From positions 27,501 through 73,315 of the forward strand of contig JAQGDQ010000982.1 of NCBI GenBank assembly GCA_030141605.1: a stretch of 45,815 nucleotides of DNA, given 5' to 3'. How positions within the stretch are numbered: the stretch's first letter is position 1; each line of letters begins with the position of its first letter. Position numbers and translations under genes: made by a program. The notes beneath the pieces were generated by a model. That model did no database searches. It was not told where the DNA came from and saw only the letters and a list, made by a program, of their open reading frames with translations. Positions 35,230-45,815 of this stretch are shown piece after piece. The DNA comes from Tubiluchus corallicola. Its lineage: Eukaryota > Priapulida > Priapulimorpha > Priapulimorphida > Tubiluchidae.

Positions 35230-38200
35230 CACGATGAAGACCTAAGCTTACTAATCGGTCTTGACGTACCTGATGCCTTGGCCCCTCTGCAAGTTAGACG
35301 TGGTCCTGTAAACGCTCCTTATGCTGTTAAGACGAAGCCTGGATGGACGTTGAATGGGCCTATAGCGGACGGCAAAGTACACAACGTGTCAGTAAATAAT
35401 TATGTTCTGGTCAAGGAGTCTTCTGAAGCCAAAACAGATGTCCTGCAGCAGCAAGTCGAGAGATTTTGGAAAATAGATTCTGTTTTGGATGATGAGCAGT
35501 ATTCTAGAGAAGAGATGATGGTCATCGATATTTGGGAAAGCTCAATAACCAAAAGAGACGGCCACTATGAGTTAGAAATACCATTTAAAGGCAAACATAA
35601 TGTTATTCCTGATAGCTTTCAGGTGGCAGCAAAACGGCTCAATGGACTCAGAAGAAAATTCACCAAGAATCCCATTCTTCATCAAAAGTACACTGACGGA
35701 ATCAACGATTTGCTAAATAAGGGTCATGCAGAGCTAGTGGAAGAACAATCAGCAAGTACTCCTACACATCTGACTTGGTATCTTCCTCACTTCCCAGTCT
35801 TTAACGAAAATAAACCAGATAAAACCCGTATTGTTTTTGATTGCGGTGCAGAGTGCGAAGGTATCTCACTGAACAAATTGGCTTTGCAAGGTCCTGACCT
35901 TACGAATAATTTGGTTGGTGTCCTCTTGCGATTTAGGCAGTATCCAGTTGCCGTGCTAGCAGATATACGTGAGATGTATCACCAAGTGTTTGTTTCGCCC
36001 AAGCATAGAGATATGCTGAGGTTCATTTGGTGGCCTGAGGGACGAATTGACCAGCCTCTTCAGATACTTAGAATGACCGTGCATCTTTTTGGAGGGGTTT
36101 GGTCCCCCAGTGCGGCGTCATTTGCCTTGAAACGCACTGCATTGGACTACCAATACAGCTTTGATAAAGAAACGGTAGCAACTGTGCTTTACAATTTTTA
36201 TGTGGATGACAGCCTAAAGTCAGTCGAAAATGTAGAGCAAGCATTGAAGCTAATTACTCAGCTAAAGCTGCTTTTGCAGAAGGGTGGATTTTGTTTGACG
36301 AAATGGATGTCAAACGATAAACGTGTTCTCGACACTATCCCAATTGAAGATAGGGGAAAAGGTGTTAAAGATCTAAACTTGTCACATGACACACTGCCAA
36401 ATGAGCATGCATTGGGAATAAGTTGGCAGATGGAGGCTGATACGCTAGGCGTCCATGTAAAACAAAAGGAGCATCCCAATACAAAGCGTGGATTGCTTAG
36501 TTCTCTTTCCAGTATCTATGATCCCCTTGGAATGTGTGGCCCATTTGTTCTACAAGGAAAGAAACTGTTTCAAGAAGAATGTCATTTACCAGACAAAACG
36601 TGGGATAGCAAGTTGGACGGCGCCATTGAGAAGAAATGGAAACAATGGAAAGACGAAAGCACACTGTTAACAGATTTCAAGATTGAGAGATCATTCATGC
36701 CTCGTGAGTTTGGTAAGGTGATATCCACAGAGCTTCATTATTTTTGTGACGCTTCTGAATGTGCTTATGGTGTGGTAGTGTTCATTCGTCAGCAGAATGA
36801 GCTCAACGTTATCCACACCGCCTTTGTCATTGCGAAATCAAGGCTAACTCCGATGAAAGGACTGACTATTCCTCGCCTGGAGTTATGTGCAGCAGCTCTT
36901 GCAGCTAAACTTGAAAAGGTGCTACGGAAAGAGCTTACCATCCACATTGACAGGTCAATATTTTGGACGGATAGTCTTATTATCCTGCACTACATACGAA
37001 ATACTGTCAAGCACTTTCATACCTTCGTGCAGAACAGGGTCACAAGCATTCTAGAGGTCTCATCACCAGAGCAATGGAGATATGTCCCTTCTGAGGAAAA
37101 TGCAGCTGACGACCTATCTCGAGGACTAAATGCTTATGCACTGTTAGAGTCGACACGCTGGAAATTCGGACCTAGATTCCTGATGCTTCCAGAAGATGAT
37201 TGGCCTCGAATTGATATGACTACACAGAAGGATTTATTACAAGGTGACAAAGAAGTGAAGCACTCTCCAGTTGTTAATACAATAACAGCGACGACAATGG
37301 ATGACACACAGCGACAGCATATTATCATAAATGATTTGATGGATCGTTATTCTTCATTCTACAAGTTGAAGAAAAGTGTTGCATGGTTTCTTCGGTTCAA
37401 AACAGTGCTAAAGAACAAAGTTGCCAAAAAGACTTCGAGTTTTCCAAATAAACTGACTGTTGCAGAACTCGACTATGCCGAAGAAGAAATAATCAAGTAT
37501 GTGCAGAAAGAGAGTTTGCCGAAAGAATATAAAGACTTAAGCACTAGTCAGAACGTTATTAAGTCTAGTTGTCTGGTGAAACTTGATCCATTCCTATGTG
37601 AAAAGCAACTTATTCGTGTAGGTGGCCGAATAAGGCGTGCTGATGTCAACTATAATGTGAGGCATCCAATTGTTTTACCAAAAGGACATAAATTATCACG
37701 TTTAGTCATCCAAGATTTCCACACCACGCATGGACATGTCGGCAAACAGCATGTAATGTCTTTGATCCGCCAGAAGTTTTGGATTATTGGAATGCGTGGC
37801 ATGGTACGCAAGCTTTTAGCTGAGTGCAGACAATGTAGACTGAATAGGGCAATTCCACTACACCAGAAGATGGCTGACTTGCCTGTAGACAGATTGCAAA
37901 GCTCTGGAGTGTTTGCTACTGTGGGTACTGATTGCTTTGGTCCAATTATGGTAAAACGTGGTCGCTCAGAAGTAAAACGTTACGGCATCCTTTTCACATG
38001 TATGGCTAGCAGACGCATCCATCTTGAAGTTTTGTTCACGATGACAACTGATTCGTTCATAAAAGCACTAGATAGGTTTTGCTCCAGAAGAGGTAAACCT
38101 GACAAACTAATGTCTGATTGTGGAAGTAATTTTTTGGGAGCAGACAAAGAGCTCCAAAAGTCTGTAGAATCTTGGAACACCAACGTTGTCACGGAAAACT

Positions 38201-38814
38201 TACTTCAGAAACATATTGATTGGGACTTTTGTCTTCCTCGGGCATCTCATATGGGAGGAGCTTGGGAAGCACTAATTAAAAGTGTTAAAAAAGTTCTGCA
38301 CTCAGTGGCTCAAGAGCAGGTACTTGATGATGAGGGTTTGAGCACCTTATTCTGTATTGTCGAGAACATAGTCAATACAAGACCTCTGACCACAGCGTCT
38401 GATGATCCGAATGATTATGATTCTTTAACACCTAACCACTTCCTTCTGATGGGCGGAAGTGCTCCTCCAATACTTCCACTGGGTCAGTTTTCTGCAGGAG
38501 GTGTTTATATGAAAAAGTGGCGACAGATACAATATCTTTCTAATGTATTTTGGAATCGCTGGAAATTAGAGTATTTGCCGATGCTCCAACAACGTTCAAA
38601 ATGGCACAAAGAAAAACAGAATCTCAAGGAGGATGACGTTGTTCTAATTATGGATACAACTCCAAGAAATTGTTGGCTGCTTGGACGTGTTGTAAAAACC
38701 CACGTCAGTAAGGATGGTCTGGTGAGGAGTGTCACCTTGAAAACCAAAGAGGGGTTTCTTAAACGTCCTATACACAAGTTGTGTTTCATTGAAGGTCAGA
38801 TGATGAACGTGTGA
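35230..38814 (+). CDS. Pol: reverse transcriptase, RNase H, integrase, DUF5641-like tail
   Basis: Open from just after the TGA at 35227 to TGA 38812-38814, same frame as Gag. The conserved LLIGLDVPDAL segment right after the stop shows that the polyprotein continues through it. Numbering from 35278 (1,178 codons, TTG first): RT at about 130-400 with TRIVFDCGAE, catalytic Asp229 in LADIREMYHQV, and YVDD at 308-311. RNase H is at about 485-620 with Asp491 (FCDASE), Glu535 (IPRLELCAAA), Asp565 (WTDSL) and a C-terminal ENAADDLSRG. The integrase has an HHCC zinc site at about 815-860, then Asp885 (GTDCFGP), Asp947 (MSDCGSNF) and Glu997 (GGAWEALI), i.e. an intact DDE triad. A DUF5641-type C-terminal domain follows (VFWNRWKLEYLPML). 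All catalytic residues are present. There is no env. Confidence 0.95.
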   Translation, partial: HDEDLSLLIGLDVPDALAPLQVRRGPVNAPYAVKTKPGWTLNGPIADGKVHNVSVNNYVLVKESSEAKTDVLQQQVERFWKIDSVLDDEQYSREEMMVIDIWESSITKRDGHYELEIPFKGKHNVIPDSFQVAAKRLNGLRRKFTKNPILHQKYTDGINDLLNKGHAELVEEQSASTPTHLTWYLPHFPVFNENKPDKTRIVFDCGAECEGISLNKLALQGPDLTNNLVGVLLRFRQYPVAVLADIREMYHQVFVSPKHRDMLRFIWWPEGRIDQPLQILRMTVHLFGGVWSPSAASFALKRTALDYQYSFDKETVATVLYNFYVDDSLKSVENVEQALKLITQLKLLLQKGGFCLTKWMSNDKRVLDTIPIEDRGKGVKDLNLSHDTLPNEHALGISWQMEADTLGVHVKQKEHPNTKRGLLSSLSSIYDPLGMCGPFVLQGKKLFQEECHLPDKTWDSKLDGAIEKKWKQWKDESTLLTDFKIERSFMPREFGKVISTELHYFCDASECAYGVVVFIRQQNELNVIHTAFVIAKSRLTPMKGLTIPRLELCAAALAAKLEKVLRKELTIHIDRSIFWTDSLIILHYIRNTVKHFHTFVQNRVTSILEVSSPEQWRYVPSEENAADDLSRGLNAYALLESTRWKFGPRFLMLPEDDWPRIDMTTQKDLLQGDKEVKHSPVVNTITATTMDDTQRQHIIINDLMDRYSSFYKLKKSVAWFLRFKTVLKNKVAKKTSSFPNKLTVAELDYAEEEIIKYVQKESLPKEYKDLSTSQNVIKSSCLVKLDPFLCEKQLIRVGGRIRRADVNYNVRHPIVLPKGHKLSRLVIQDFHTTHGHVGKQHVMSLIRQKFWIIGMRGMVRKLLAECRQCRLNRAIPLHQKMADLPVDRLQSSGVFATVGTDCFGPIMVKRGRSEVKRYGILFTCMASRRIHLEVLFTMTTDSFIKALDRFCSRRGKPDKLMSDCGSNFLGADKELQKSVESWNTNVVTENLLQKHIDWDFCLPRASHMGGAWEALIKSVKKVLHSVAQEQVLDDEGLSTLFCIVENIVNTRPLTTASDDPNDYDSLTPNHFLLMGGSAPPILPLGQFSAGGVYMKKWRQIQYLSNVFWNRWKLEYLPMLQQRSKWHKEKQNLKEDDVVLIMDTTPRNCWLLGRVVKTHVSKDGLVRSVTLKTKEGFLKRPIHKLCFIEGQMMNV

Positions 38815-38848
38815 TTGCTTTTTTGTTAGGTGATAAATGCTCGTGGAG

Positions 38849-38864
38849 ACATTTATGGGGGCGG
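38849..38864 (+). promoter_or_regulatory. polypurine tract-like primer site for plus-strand synthesis
   Basis: The purine-rich GGGGGCGG (38857-38864) directly precedes the TG of the 3' LTR, the position and composition expected of a polypurine tract. The single C makes it imperfect. Confidence 0.6.
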
Positions 38865-39286
38865 TGTTAAGCACATACACGTTTCCCTACCTATTAAATG
38901 TGGTCTTGCCCTTTTAACTGTCATCAGTCATGTGACCAGGTAGTTGGCCAGGTAGACATTACCTGACATGCAATTCAATTGATATGATGTGAATGTTGTT
39001 GTTGATTTCTTATTGTTTTTTCTTGCAAGTTATAAGTGCCAAAACTCAGGGAGACCACATGTAAGTGTCTAATTATGTTTATTGAACTACTTTATGCTAT
39101 TAGAACAATTTAGCTGTCATTTTTTTGTACAATTATAGACGATAATCACGTTAGCTAATTTCGTAATGTACCTTTATCAAACTTATCTTTTTCATTGAAA
39201 ACTTATTGCTGTAATTTATTATTACAGATAAAACGACAATTGCTGCATGTTAAACATTTGATGTTCTGGAGTTTAAATGTAGTACA
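38865..39286 (+). repeat. 3' LTR of the BEL/Pao element
   Basis: 422 bp, begins TGTTAAGCAC and ends TAGTACA. It appears identical base for base to the solo LTR at 40580-41001 and differs from the 5' LTR at three internal sites. It is followed by GTTAC (39287-39291) and satellite with a T variant (TACATTTATC where other units have TACATGTATC). Confidence 0.95.
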
Positions 39287-40574
39287 GTTACTACATTTAT
39301 CTACAAATGATATAGACAGTAAGTCCATACTTTTGTAGAGAATGAGCACAGAATACGTACAGAATGAGTTATTACATGTAATGAACTGTTATACATGTTT
39401 TTATGAGTTGTTGTTAATTTTGCCAAACAATTGTTAAGTTAATTTTTAATAAAATATTTTGCACTTCACTTACAACTTAATATGAATCAGTCATTTCAAA
39501 CTAAATTAAAATATAGTAGTAGTTGTTTGTCCCAATATTTTATTGTTAAGATGTTTGAGTTGCCGTTTTTCTGTTTCAGATTATAGAAGTTGCTGATGAG
39601 GGAAGAAACTTGCTGTTTTCTAGTGTCAAGTCAGTTGCCTATTTCTTCTGTTTTGTCAATGGCAGTTGTTAGCAGGTGCTACATGCAAAAAACCTCACAT
39701 AGGCTTACTATTACTTGAGAAGAACAGTATTTGTTCCGAACATTTAAGTAGAAATCACAACTTGTTTCCTAGTCTAAAATGAAGTACAGTGCAATGTTAA
39801 TAATAATGTTTCCTGTATGTCAAATCACAGAGGCAGCGCAAACGTCTTTTTCTTTACTTATCACCTCTTTGAGTGAATGTGTTCTGCCCTGTGCCTCACC
39901 TCTTTCTTTACCAAAGGAAGTATTCAAAAATTAGCTAAATGACTTCTCTAGTTATGGTGCTTCGTGGTTCAAAATTTAGAAAGCATAAGCTAATATTCTT
40001 TGTCACGTTCGCACAACATGTGCTTCAGTAAAGGTAGAGCGAAGGCAAAGAAAAAAATGTTGCGTGTTAAAAATGCTTGCAACGAAGAAACACAAAAGGA
40101 AGCTATTACCAAATATTTCAAGAATTAAGAGCAGACACGACCAAATGATTTTTTTAAATTACAAGCAAATGACACCAACAATGTTTAGCGACCTGCTAGA
40201 TAAAATGAAAATTTCACCTGTCATACAAAAGAGTAATACCAACGTCAGCGCTTGAGGGTAAATTTCGTGCATATATTATAATAATTTTTGATATCCCACT
40301 TCTTTGGTTTGTCAATTATTATAAGGACCAGAAGAAACTCTCTATAAGCTTTCTATGAATTTCTACCTTCTGGTACCTGTGTATCTATAAATCTTATTAT
40401 GAATTCCCTATTCTTTCTAGGCACTTCGTCTTCATTTCACCATGCAGAAACAAACATCAATTTCCACACCAATGTTAATTAGTTGTTATTAGATGTTGTA
40501 AACATGGTGTCTTTTTTAATTGTGTCATTGCATAGGTACCACCTTTGTCATTTTAAAGCAAATATAGAAAAGCT

Positions 40575-40579
40575 GTTAC
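40575..40579 (+). repeat. target-site duplication, left copy (GTTAC)
   Basis: GTTAC stands directly before the TG of the solo LTR and again directly after its CA at 41002-41006. Uninterrupted units read CTGTTACTACATG here, with one copy of GTTAC. Five bases is the usual BEL/Pao target duplication size. Confidence 0.9.
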
Positions 40580-41001
40580 TGTTAAGCACATACACGTTTC
40601 CCTACCTATTAAATGTGGTCTTGCCCTTTTAACTGTCATCAGTCATGTGACCAGGTAGTTGGCCAGGTAGACATTACCTGACATGCAATTCAATTGATAT
40701 GATGTGAATGTTGTTGTTGATTTCTTATTGTTTTTTCTTGCAAGTTATAAGTGCCAAAACTCAGGGAGACCACATGTAAGTGTCTAATTATGTTTATTGA
40801 ACTACTTTATGCTATTAGAACAATTTAGCTGTCATTTTTTTGTACAATTATAGACGATAATCACGTTAGCTAATTTCGTAATGTACCTTTATCAAACTTA
40901 TCTTTTTCATTGAAAACTTATTGCTGTAATTTATTATTACAGATAAAACGACAATTGCTGCATGTTAAACATTTGATGTTCTGGAGTTTAAATGTAGTAC
41001 A
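40580..41001 (+). mobile_element. solo LTR of the same BEL/Pao family
   Basis: 422 bp with TG..CA ends and a perfect 5-bp target duplication (GTTAC, 40575-40579 and 41002-41006). No difference from the 3' LTR at 38865-39286 is visible. The base change in its right flank (TACATTTATC) is shared with the right flank of the full element and not seen in other units. It is therefore most likely a duplicated copy of the same insertion, reduced to one LTR by LTR-LTR recombination, rather than an independent insertion. Confidence 0.93.
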
Positions 41002-44000
41002 GTTACTACATTTATCTACAAATGAAATAGACAGTAAGTCCATACTTTTGTAGAGAATGAGCACAAAATACATACCGAATGAGTTATTATATGTAATGAA
41101 CTGTTATACATGTTTTTATGAGTTGTTGTTAATTTTGCTAAACAATTGTTAAGTTAATTTTTAATAAAATATTTTGCACTTCACTTACAACTTAATATGA
41201 ATCAGTCATTTCAAACTAAATTAAAATATAGTAGTAGTTGTTTGTCCCAATATTTTATTGTTAAGATGTTTGAGTTGCCGTTTTTCTGTTTCAGATTATA
41301 GAAGTTGCTGATGAGGGAAAAAAACTTGCTGTTTTCTAGTGTCAAGTCAGTTGCCTATTTCTTCTGTTTCGTCAATGGCAGTTGATAGCAGGTGCTACAT
41401 GCAAAAAACCTCACATAGGCTTACTATTACTTGAGAAGAACAGTATTTGTTCCAAACATTTAAGTAGAAATCACAACTTGTTTCCTTGTCTTAAATTGAG
41501 TACAGTACAATGTTAATAATAATGTTTCCTGTGTGTCAAATCACAGAGGCAGCGCAAACGTCTTTTTCTTTACTTGTCACTTCTTTGAGTGAATGTGTTC
41601 TGCCCTGTGCCTCACCTCTTTCTTTACCAAAGGAAGTATTCAAAAATTAGGTAAATGATTTCTCTAGTTATGGCACTTCGTGATTCAAAATTTAGAAAGC
41701 ATAAGCTAATATGCTTTGCCAAGTTCACACAACATGTGCTTCTGTAAAGGTAGAGAGAAGGCATAGAAAAAAAATTTTGCGTGTTAAAAATTGTTGCAAC
41801 GAAGAAACACAAAAGGAAGGTATTACCAAATATTTCAAGAATTGAGAGCAGACACGACCAAATGAATTTTTTAAATTACAAGCAAATGACACCAACAATG
41901 TTTAGCGACCTGCTAGATAAAATGAAAATTTCACCTGTCATACAAAAGAGTAATACCTACGTCAGCACTTGAGGGTAAATTTAGTGCATATAATATAATA
42001 ATTTTTGATATCTCACCTCTTTGGTTTGTCAATTATTATAAGGACCAGAAGAAACATTCGATCAGATTTCCTTGAATTTCTACCTTCTGGTACCTGTGTA
42101 TCTATAAATCTTATTATGAATTCCCTATTCCTTTCTAGGCGCTCCGTCTTAATTTCACCATGCAGCCACAAACATCAGTTTCCGCACCAAAGTTAATTAG
42201 ATGTTATTAGATGTTGTAAACATGGTGTCTTTCTAAATTGTGTCATTGCATTGGTACCACCTTTGTCATTTTAAAGCAAATATAGAAAAGCTGTTACTAC
42301 ATGTATCTACAAATGAAATAGACATTAAGTCCATACTTTTGTAGAGAATGAGCACAGAATACGTACAGAATGAGTTATTACATGTAATTAACTGTTATAC
42401 ATGTTTTTATGAGTTTTTGTTAATTTTGCTAAACAATAGTTAAGTTAATTTTTAATAAAATATTTTGCACTTCACTTACAACTTAATATGAATCAGTCAT
42501 ATCAAACTAAATTAAAATATAGTAGTAGTTGTTTGTCCCAATATTTTATTGTTAAGTTGTTTGAGTTGCCGTTTTTCTGTTTCAGATTATAGAAGTTGCT
42601 GATGAGGGAAGAAACTTGCTGTTTTCTAGCATCAAGTCAGTTGCCTATTTCTTCTGTTTTGTCAATGGCAGTTGTTAGCAGGTGCTACATGCATAAACCT
42701 CACATAGGCTTACTATTACTTGAGAAAAACAGTATTTGTTCCAAACATTTAAGTAGAAATCACAACTTGTTTCCTAGTCTAAAATGAAGTACAGTGCAAT
42801 GTTAATAATAATGTTTCCTGTATGTCAAATCACAGAGGCAGCGCAAACGTCTTTTTCTTTACTTATCACCTCTTTGAGTGAATGTGTTCTGCCCTGTGCC
42901 TCACCTCTTTCTTTACCAAAGGAAGTATTCAAAAATTAGCTAAATGACTTCTCTAGTTATGGTGCTTCGTGGTTCAAAATTTAGAAAGCATAAGCTAATA
43001 TGCTTTGTCACGTTTGCACAACGTGTGCTTCTGTAAAGGTAGAGCGAAGGCATAGAAAAAATGTTGCGTGTTAAAAATGGTTGCAACAAAGAAACACAAA
43101 AGGAAGCTATTACCAAATATTTCAAGAATTAAGAGCAGACACGACCAAATGATTTTTTAAATTACAAGCAAATGACACCAACAATGTTTAGTGACCTGCT
43201 AGATAAAATGAAAATTTCACCTGTCATACAAAAGAGTAAAACCTACGTCAGAGCTTGAGGGTAAATTTCGTGCATATAATATAATAATTTTTGATATCCC
43301 ACCTCTTTGGTTTCTCAATTATTATAAGAACCAGAAGAAACTCTCTATAATCTTTCTATGAATTTCTACCTTCTGGTACTTGTGTATCTATAAATCTTAT
43401 TATGAAGTCCCTATTCCTTTCTAGGCGCTCTGTCTTCATTTCACCATGCAGCCACAAACATCAGTTTCTGCACCAATGTTAATTAGTTGTTATTAGATGT
43501 TGTAAACATGGTGTCTTTCTTAATTGTGTCATTGCATAGGTACCACCTTTGTCATTTTAAAGCAAATATAGAAAAGCTGTTACTACATGTATCTACAAAT
43601 GAAATAGACATTAAGTCCATACTTTTGTAGAGAATGAGCACAGAATACGTACAGAATGAGTTATTACATTTAATTAACTGTTATACATGTTTTTATGAGT
43701 TTTTGTTAATTTTGCTAAACAATAGTTAAGCTAATTTTTAATAAAATATTTTGCACTTCACTTACAACTTAATATGAATCAGTCATATCAAACTAAATTA
43801 AAATATAGTAGTAGTTGTTTGTCCCAATATTTTATTGTTAAGTTGTTTGAGTTGCCGTTTTTCTGTTTCAGATTATAGAAGTTGCTGATGAGGGACGAAA
43901 CTTGCTGTTTTCTAGCGTCAAGTCAGTTGCCTATTTCTTCTGTTTCGTCAATGGCAGTTGTTAGCAGGTGCTACATGCAAAAAGCTCACATAGGCTTACT

Positions 44001-45815
44001 ATTACTTGAGAAGAACAGTATTTGTTCCAAACATTTAGGTAAAGATCACAACTTGTTTCCTAGTCTAAAATGAAGTACAGTACAATGTTAATAATAATGT
44101 TTCCTGTATGTCAAATCACAGAGGCAGCGCAAACGTCTTTTCCTTTACTTATCACCTCTTTGAGTGAATGTGCTCTGCCCTGTGCCTCACCTCTTTCTTT
44201 ACCAAAGGAAGTATTCAAAAATTATGTAAATGATTTCTCTAGTTATGGCGCTTCGTGGTTCAAATTTAGAAAGCATAAGCTAATATGCTTTGTCACGTTC
44301 GCACAACATGTGCTTCTGTAAAGGTAGAGCAAAGGCATATAAAAAAATGTTGCGTGTTAAAAATGGTTGCAACGAAGAAACACAAAGGAAGCTATTAGCA
44401 AATGACACCAACAATGTTTAGTGACCTGCTAGATAAAATAAAATTTCACCTGTCATACAAAAGAGTAATACCTACGTCAGAGCTTGAGGGTAAATTTCGT
44501 GCATATAATATAATAATTTTTGATATCTCACCTCTTTGGTTTGTCAATTATTATAAGGACCAGAAGAAACTTTCGATAAGCTTTCCTTGAATTTCTACCT
44601 TCTGGTACCTCTGTATCTATAAATCTTATTATGAATTTCCTGTTCCTTTCTAGGTGCTCTGTCTTCATTTCACCATGCAGCCACAAACATCAGTTTCCAC
44701 ACCAATGTTAATTAGTTGTTACTAGATGTTGTAAAAATGGTGTCTTTTTTAATTGTGTCATTGCATAGGTACCACCTTTGTCATTTTAAAGCAAATATAG
44801 AAAAGCTGTTACTACATGTATCTACAAATGAAATAGACATTAAGTCCATACTTTTGTAGAGAATGAGCACAGAATACGTACAGAATGAGTTATTACATTT
44901 AATTAACTGTTATACATGTTTTTATGAGTTTTTGTTAATTTTGCTAAACAATTGTTAAGTTAATTTTTAATAAAATATTTTGCACTTCACTTACAACTTA
45001 ATATGAATCAGTCATATCAAACTAAATTAAAATATAGTAGTAGTTGTTTGTCCCAATATTTTATTGTTAAAATGTTTGAGTTGCCGTTTTTCTGTTTCAG
45101 ATTATAGAAGTTGCTGATGAGGGAAGAAACTTGCTGTTTTCTAGTGTCAAGTCAGTTGCCTATTTCTTCTGTTTGGTCAATGGCAGTTGTTACCAGGTGC
45201 TACATGCATAAAGCTTACATAGGCTTACTATTACTTGAGAAGAACAGTATTTGTTCCAAACATTTAGGTAAAGATCACAACTTGTTTCCTAGTCTAAAAT
45301 GAAGTACAGTGCAATGTTAATAATAATGTTTCCTGTATGTCAAATCACAGAGGCAGCGCAAACGTCTTTTCCTTTGCTTATCACCTCTTTGAGTGAATGT
45401 GCTCTGCCCTGTGCCTCACCTCTTTCTTTACCAAAGGAAGTATTCAAAAATTATGTAAATGATTTCTCTACTTATGGCGCTTCGTGGTTCAAATTTAGAA
45501 AGCATAAGCTAATATGCTTTGTCACGTTCGCACAACATGTGCTTCTGTAAAGGTAGAGCAAAGGCATATAAAAAAATGTTGCGTGTTAAAAATGGTTGCA
45601 ACGAAGAAACACAAAGGAAGCTATTACCAAATATTTCAAGAATTAAGAGCAGACACGACCAAATGATTTTTTAAATTGCAAGCAAATGACACCAACAATG
45701 TTTAGTGACCTGCTAGATAAAATAAAATTTCACCTGTCATACAAAAGAGTAATACCTACGTCAGAGCTTGAGGGTAAATTTCGTGCATATAATATAATAA
45801 TTTTTGATATCTCAC

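Larger units (their letters stand above)
31538..39286 (+). mobile_element. BEL/Pao-type LTR retrotransposon carrying a glycogenin domain
   Basis: A 7.7-kb element bounded by two 422-bp LTRs (31538-31959 and 38865-39286), with TG..CA ends in the 3' copy. The internal part holds a 249-base leader, then one frame encoding Gag with an inserted glycogenin, protease, RT, RNase H, integrase and a DUF5641-like tail. The order protease-RT-RNase H-integrase and the YVDD, LADI and HHCC/DDE motifs place it in BEL/Pao. It lies inside the satellite. The right flank is GTTAC followed by satellite. The left flank is a different phase of the satellite, so the element has no matching target-site duplication. 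LTRs differ at three internal sites plus the left edge, so the insertion is young, but three in-frame stops break the long frame. There is no env: only about 50 bases separate the last stop from the 3' LTR. Confidence 0.95.
39287..45815 (+). repeat. satellite array, right part, running off the window
   Basis: Same 1,285-bp satellite and strand as the left part. A partial unit starts at 39287, then unit starts follow at 39440 (holding the solo LTR), 41155, 42446, 43732 and 44961. The unit at 43732 lost about 60 bp near 44398. The last two units carry the 83-codon frame (44070-44321, 45299-45550), and the sequence that follows in both has the AAATAAAATTTC allele, otherwise seen here only in units 3-4. 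The array has not ended at 45815. Confidence 0.97.

Noticed and set aside
38815-38864. An env or extra gene after integrase
   Set aside because: Only 50 bases separate the Pol stop from the 3' LTR.
1-45815. tRNA, rRNA or snRNA genes
   Set aside because: No cloverleaf with A/B boxes and no rRNA core segment was recognised by eye. A covariance-model scan would settle it.

Overview
The window is AT-rich eukaryotic, almost certainly invertebrate-animal, nuclear DNA. It is dominated by repeats and contains no bacterial-style operons. The evidence is a long tandem satellite, triplet and CA microsatellites, splice-site-like and AATAAA signals, a BEL/Pao-type LTR retrotransposon, and an intronless copy of glycogenin, a eukaryotic gene. 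The species cannot be named from sequence alone.

Layout. Positions 1-6283 are non-coding, repeat-rich DNA. They hold an inverted-repeat pair 1.75 kb apart, CA-rich and GTT/CTG microsatellites, a 150-bp tandem repeat, a possible solo LTR (3100-3356), a 0.5-kb inverted-repeat element (3794-4298) and a 45-bp minisatellite (5961-6283). From 6284 to the end the background is one head-to-tail satellite array with a unit of about 1,285 bp. There are about 20 units left of the retrotransposon and about 5 to its right. The first unit is short, units 7-10 and 12-17 form higher-order repeats, and several units are mosaics of others. The array runs off the right edge.

The array is interrupted at 31538-39286 by a nearly complete BEL/Pao element with 422-bp LTRs. 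A separate solo copy of the same LTR lies at 40580-41001. Between the LTRs one reading frame runs from 32209 to 38814, broken only by three in-frame stops (33487, 34078, 35227). In order it encodes a SAP-like N-terminus, a charged helical region, an almost complete glycogenin (GT8) domain, the DUF1759-type Gag core, two zinc knuckles, an aspartic protease, reverse transcriptase with YVDD, RNase H, a DDE integrase and a C-terminal DUF5641-like region. There is no env.

The most notable content is the glycogenin. An intronless, host-derived, self-glucosylating glycosyltransferase domain sits in frame inside the Gag part of a retrotransposon polyprotein, with its DxD motif and acceptor-tyrosine region intact. 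Also notable are the identical insertion site of the 3' LTR and the solo LTR, which records duplication of the insertion by satellite recombination, and the missing target-site duplication on the element's left side.
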